64,000 bases of DNA from Pseudomonadota bacterium (GTDB lineage Bacteria; Pseudomonadota; Gammaproteobacteria; Steroidobacterales; Steroidobacteraceae). The notes under the pieces are model-generated. The model saw only the letters and a program-made list of their open reading frames with translations. It ran no database searches and was not told where the DNA came from. Below, piece after piece: positions 60,257-64,000 of the stretch. The DNA is taken from the NCBI GenBank assembly GCA_016705325.1, contig JADIYJ010000007.1:186001-250000 (forward strand), in the 5' to 3' direction. The number at the start of each line of letters is the position of its first letter. The first letter of the stretch is position 1. The position numbers were made by a program, and so were the translations under genes.

Positions 60257-63200
60257 CCTCGAACTTGCCGAGTTTCAACGCGCCGCGGTCGAGACGATCT
60301 GCGAGCGTTTGACGAACGCAGGCGGATCGCGTCGATTTCTTCTCGCCGACGAAGTCGGGCTGGGTAAGACCGTCGTCGCGCGCGGCGTGATCGACGAACT
60401 CTTGCGGCGCCGGCGGGGCCGAGAGCTGGTCGTGGTGTACTTATGTTCGAACACCGAGATCGCCGACCAGAACCGAACGAAGCTTGCGCCGAACGCGCCG
60501 CCGTCGCTGCGAAGGATCACCCAACTCGCGTGGAGCACCAAAGCCGGCGACAACCTCCAGCTCTATTCATTCACTCCCGGCACGTCGCTGTCCGAGGGCA
60601 CGGGATTGGCCTGGGAGCGGCAGTTGCTGCTCTTCCTGGTTCACCGCGTTCTCCGGCAGGACATCCGGAAGGGTAAGTGGCGGGAGTATTTCCGATGCGG
60701 CGCCGGTGAAGAGCGCTGGAAGGCGGCCACGAAGTTCGCCGTCCTGCGGCTGGAGTTCAATCGCAAGCTCCGCCCCGGGCTGCAGCAGAGGATCGCCGAG
60801 GAGTGGAGAAAGCCGATCGAGGTCGACGGTGCGACGCTCGTGCTGTCTGAAGTCCTGCGCGGCGAGGTCGACCAGTTCAAGCCGACCGATGCCGGAAGCC
60901 GAAGGCGCAGGAACCTGATCGTCGGAATGCTTCGCAGCGCCGCGCAGCGCGTTCTCCTCGACGATCTACAGCCTCACCTGGTCATTCTCGATGAGGTCCA
61001 GCGGTTCCGGGAAGTGATCGAGGAGGCGACCAGCCGCAGGTCCATCGCGGCGCGTCTCTTCGAGAGGCGTCCCGGCGTCCTCATTCTGTCGGCGACGCCC
61101 TACCGCATGCTTGCCCTGGACCATGAAGGGCAGGGGCACTACGACGAGTTCCTGGACACGGTGCGCTTCCTGTTTGCAGACCAGGGCAAGCAGGAGGTTG
61201 CTCGCCTGCGGAGCGATCTGAAGGCGTTTCGCGAACGCCTCGAACTCGGGGCCTTCCTCCGGGGGCACGATCACGAACTGCTGGCGCTTCGGGTGCGCAT
61301 CGAGCAGCGCCTCCGCAAGGTGATCTGCAGGACCGAGCGCAACGCGTACCTTCACGACCCGACGAAGGGCGTACAGGAAGTGCGGCCAACGGGGAATGCG
61401 TTCGCCGTGCCTCAGAAGGAAGAAGTCGTCGACTACATCCGGCTGCGGAGGTTCCTCCTGGACAAGGTCGACACCTCCCAGCACATCACGGAGTATTGGA
61501 AGTCGTGTCCCGCGCCTTTCACATTCATGGACGCGCAGTACGCTCCAATGGCGGCAGCCAAGCGCAAGAAGGCCGTAGTTCCAGCGGGCGTCATCGAGCA
61601 GGCGTCGAAACTAGGCGCGTTGCCGCGTCGGAACTTGCGGTTCCGAGAGCTGTTCCAGGCGATGTTCGGCGGTCCCGATGAGCGTTGGCGGTTCTTGTGG
61701 ACGCGGCCGACCTACAACTACTACCGCGACGATTTCTTCCGGGATGCCGATCCGAAGAAGATGCTCGTCTTCTCCGGCTGGCGCTTCGTGCCGAAAGCCA
61801 TCGCTCTGCTGACAAGTCACGAGGCCGAACAACGAATCGCTCCGCGCGGTCGCCTGTGGGAGGGCGACGACCGGCCGCCACTGCGCTTCACGGAGAAGGG
61901 TTCGTTCCACATCTTCGACGTTTGCCTGCCATCGCCGGCGCTCGCTCGGCTAGTTGAGCCCTCGGCCTTGGCGAGCGACGCCCTCACGGCCAAGGAACTG
62001 CTCAGACGCACGCGGAAGGCTCTGAAGAGGGCGCTCGAGGAGGCTGGCGTCCAGGTCGCAGCCACGAGCCGTTCGCCGATATGGCAAGTTGTCGCCCGTC
62101 TGGACAGGCACTCGGGTTCGCCGATCCGAAAAGCTCTGGAGGGGAGCGCCGCCTACAACGGGGACGACATCACCGAGCGATTTGCCGAGCACGTCGATAC
62201 ATTCGTCGACTGGATGGAGGAGGGGGGATCTCTGCGCATCTCCGAGGAGCGGCTCACGCATCTGGCGCGCATCGCTGCCTTTTCGCCGGCCGTCTCCATC
62301 CTGCGCGCCTTCTGGACGACATATCCCGACAGCTGCGGCGAGGTCCACGAGAGGCTCGTAGACCTTTGCTTTGGAGAGCTCCGGAGCTATTTCAACAGGC
62401 GCACCGTCCGAGCGATCGTCGAGCGCTCGGTGCCCGCGGGTCGCGGCTATGTGCGTGCCGCGATCGAGTACTGCGAGCGGGCGCACTTCCAGGCGGTCGC
62501 GGACGAGTATCTGTACCTCGTAAAGAACGTTCTGCAGCGGAACGGCCCGGCCGAAATGGCGGAACACCTGGCTCGCGTGCTGGGCGTCGGCACTGGGAGC
62601 CCCAACATCAACCTGACGACCGATACGGGGCGCATACGTGCGGAGCAGCTGGTCCGCCGGTCGCACTTCGCGCTAGCCTTTGGCGAGGATGTGAAGGCCG
62701 ACCAAGGAGCGCCCCTTGAGCAATCGGGGCCGAGCCGCAAGACGGCAGTGCGCGAAGCCTTCAACTCGCCGTTCTGGCCCTTTGTGCTGTCGACCACGTC
62801 GGTCGGGCAAGAGGGGCTGGACTTCCACCTCTTCTGCCGCGACATCGTCCATTGGAACCTGCCGTCGAATCCCGTCGACCTCGAGCAGAGGGAGGGCCGC
62901 ATCAACCGGCGCGACGGGTTGGCGATTCGTCGGGCGATCGCAAGGGAATGGCCGCTCGAGCGACTCGCCCATGCGGGCTCGCGAAGCAGCCCCAGCCTCT
63001 GGGAGCACGTTTTCGCGGTGGTGGGGGAGGCGCCCGATATTCAACGCTACAAGCACGGGCTCTACCCTCACTGGGTCTTCGAGCCGAGAGGCGGCCAGGT
63101 CGAGAGGATCCGCCGACACCTGTTCTTCTACACCGACAGCCAGGATGCGAACCGCTACGAAGAGCTCAAGGAACGACTCGCTCTGTACCGATTGGTGTTC

Positions 63201-63563
63201 GGCCAACCGCGTCAGCAAGACCTACTGGAGCGAATTCAGCGCACCGTTCGCGATGAAGCCGGTCGGGAGGTGAGCCACGCCGCGCTGACCCGCTACATGA
63301 TCAACCTCTCGCCCTTGGGCGAGGAGCATGCGCAGGTCAGGGCAGCGCTTGAGGCGCAGGAGATAGCGGCGTCCCCTGACAAGCTGCAGCGGCTCTTGCG
63401 AGATGTCGAGCAGATCGAAGCCGAGCGTGTGGCGGAACTGCTTCCGGTGAGAGGTGATCTGGATCGGTTCAAGGCGATGGTGCGGCGGCACATCGAGTCG
63501 CCGTACGAGGACCATGGCAAGCTCGTCACGGCGATTCGCGTCCTCTCAAGTCGCTCGCGCTAA
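60249..63563 (+). CDS. SNF2/DEAD-type helicase-like ATPase
   Basis: The product has 1,104 residues. Motif I is LLADEVGLGKTVVARGV (residues 31-47) and motif II is ILDEVQRF (DEVQ at 248-251). Motif III is LSATPYRML (280-288). The C-terminal helicase lobe has STTSVGQEGLDFHLFCRDIVHWNLPSNPVDLEQREGRINRRDG, where motif VI starts near residue 879. SNF2-related ATPases of this size occur in DISARM, Dpd and other defence systems. The start is GTG 60249, with GAGGAAGG just upstream. It is the last gene of the tightly linked set. Confidence 0.85.
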   Translation: MSSLELAEFQRAAVETICERLTNAGGSRRFLLADEVGLGKTVVARGVIDELLRRRRGRELVVVYLCSNTEIADQNRTKLAPNAPPSLRRITQLAWSTKAGDNLQLYSFTPGTSLSEGTGLAWERQLLLFLVHRVLRQDIRKGKWREYFRCGAGEERWKAATKFAVLRLEFNRKLRPGLQQRIAEEWRKPIEVDGATLVLSEVLRGEVDQFKPTDAGSRRRRNLIVGMLRSAAQRVLLDDLQPHLVILDEVQRFREVIEEATSRRSIAARLFERRPGVLILSATPYRMLALDHEGQGHYDEFLDTVRFLFADQGKQEVARLRSDLKAFRERLELGAFLRGHDHELLALRVRIEQRLRKVICRTERNAYLHDPTKGVQEVRPTGNAFAVPQKEEVVDYIRLRRFLLDKVDTSQHITEYWKSCPAPFTFMDAQYAPMAAAKRKKAVVPAGVIEQASKLGALPRRNLRFRELFQAMFGGPDERWRFLWTRPTYNYYRDDFFRDADPKKMLVFSGWRFVPKAIALLTSHEAEQRIAPRGRLWEGDDRPPLRFTEKGSFHIFDVCLPSPALARLVEPSALASDALTAKELLRRTRKALKRALEEAGVQVAATSRSPIWQVVARLDRHSGSPIRKALEGSAAYNGDDITERFAEHVDTFVDWMEEGGSLRISEERLTHLARIAAFSPAVSILRAFWTTYPDSCGEVHERLVDLCFGELRSYFNRRTVRAIVERSVPAGRGYVRAAIEYCERAHFQAVADEYLYLVKNVLQRNGPAEMAEHLARVLGVGTGSPNINLTTDTGRIRAEQLVRRSHFALAFGEDVKADQGAPLEQSGPSRKTAVREAFNSPFWPFVLSTTSVGQEGLDFHLFCRDIVHWNLPSNPVDLEQREGRINRRDGLAIRRAIAREWPLERLAHAGSRSSPSLWEHVFAVVGEAPDIQRYKHGLYPHWVFEPRGGQVERIRRHLFFYTDSQDANRYEELKERLALYRLVFGQPRQQDLLERIQRTVRDEAGREVSHAALTRYMINLSPLGEEHAQVRAALEAQEIAASPDKLQRLLRDVEQIEAERVAELLPVRGDLDRFKAMVRRHIESPYEDHGKLVTAIRVLSSRSR

Positions 63564-63781
63564 GTGATTGAGTTGTAGTGCATTCTTCCGGGCGACTTTC
63601 GGACGATTTGCGGCAGCAGGCCGATTACTACGCTAACCTATCTTCGCGATCCGTACGACGCCATCATGGATCAGTACGTCGATCTCGGATTGCAGGACGA
63701 CGTCGCGCTGATCGGTTCTGCCGCACGGTCGCTCGCCTCCGCTCGATCCGTCAGGTCGACACCTTGACCGCACGGCCAACC
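63564..63781 (+). other. Gap after the helicase with possible broken coding sequence
   Basis: These 218 bases lack a clear gene. One frame reads a coding-like stretch (TYLRDPYDAIMDQYVDLGLQDDV) from about 63633 and stops at 63765-63767. Another frame opens at TTG 63764 into the next ORF. This could be a short gene overlapping the next or a frameshifted 5' part of it. I cannot decide. Confidence 0.3.
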
Positions 63782-64000
63782 ATGCTTCAGCGCGCGACGA
63801 ACTACTACGACGGCCTGTTCGTTCGCTTGATCGGCGACGGTGTTTCGCAGGGGAGCGCCATCGAGCGAGTCGCGACTGCCTACCTGGACGGAAAGCCGCT
63901 GCCGGTCGGCAAGAAGAAGCTCTCGAAGAAGGAGCGCGACAGCCTCTTCTGGTCCAGCGACGTCGTAAAGGACTGCCCGCCTGATGCGTGGAACACCGAG
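63782..64000 (+). CDS. Unidentified protein, 3' part beyond the window
   Basis: From ATG 63782 the frame is open for 73 codons to the window edge: MLQRATNYYDGLFVRLIGDG, then SAIERVATAYLDGKPLPVGKKKLSKKERDSLFWS. An in-frame TTG at 63764 is another start. No ribosome site is obvious. I do not recognise the family. It continues the plus-strand accessory cluster and may be a further member of it. Confidence 0.5.
   Translation, partial: MLQRATNYYDGLFVRLIGDGVSQGSAIERVATAYLDGKPLPVGKKKLSKKERDSLFWSSDVVKDCPPDAWNTE

Noticed and set aside
51386..63563. Assignment of the cassette to DISARM
   Set aside because: PLD and SNF2-type genes are shared, but DrmA, DrmB (DUF1998) and a methyltransferase are not present.

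Overview
This 64 kb window is chromosomal DNA of a high-G+C gammaproteobacterium. G+C is roughly two thirds by eye. The conserved gene order supports this: xerD-dsbC, queA-tgt-yajC-secD-secF, ndk-rlmN-pilF-rodZ-hisS-yfgM-bamB-der and guaB-guaA. The IcmF, HSD10-like dehydrogenase and TetR acyl-CoA theme resembles environmental lineages such as Steroidobacteraceae or Nevskiales. That family-level guess is inference.

Layout. (1) 1-15.9 kb is a lipid and organic-acid catabolism block. A minus-strand run holds a membrane Fe-S oxidoreductase of the EtfD/HdrD type, acetoacetyl-CoA synthetase, ZapE and a MarR regulator. ETF:quinone oxidoreductase is divergent from it. A second minus-strand run (TetR, thiolase, a FabG-like reductase interrupted by one stop codon, and an HSD10-like dehydrogenase) is divergent from icmF. 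A plsC-type acyltransferase follows. (2) 15.9-21.3 kb holds xerD, dsbC, ferredoxin fdxA, a NUDIX hydrolase, tRNA-Leu(CAA), an L,D-transpeptidase-like protein, a possible gene remnant and a double-PDZ protein. (3) 21.3-33 kb holds queuosine synthesis with the Sec accessory operon, a TerC-type membrane protein, a frameshifted amino-acid permease, suhB, trmJ, a cysteine desulfurase fused to a degenerate IscU-like domain, and an IscA-type protein. (4) 33-48 kb is the ndk-to-der housekeeping cluster, metX, an M23 peptidase with xseA, and guaBA.

(5) 48-64 kb, directly after guaA, is an accessory island with a different gene content. It begins with an unknown DNA-binding-like protein on the minus strand. 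Divergent from it is a 52-bp nested palindrome that heads an AbiEi/AbiEii-type toxin-antitoxin pair. Then comes a tightly packed co-directional set: an AddB-like PD-(D/E)XK protein, an AddA-like UvrD helicase-nuclease, a protein resembling DUF6361, a double-HKD phospholipase-D-like nuclease, and a 1,104-residue SNF2/DEAD-type ATPase. I do not recognise this five-gene set as a named system. I read it as a candidate anti-phage or nucleic-acid defence locus, and it is the most interesting part of the window. The window ends inside one further unidentified ORF. No integrase or transposase is visible, so the far end of the island is outside the window.

Other points of interest are GC-rich hairpins that include the stop codons of xerD, secF, terC, ndk and der, a dispersed repeat of about 48 bp present twice, and two metabolic genes broken by single lesions.
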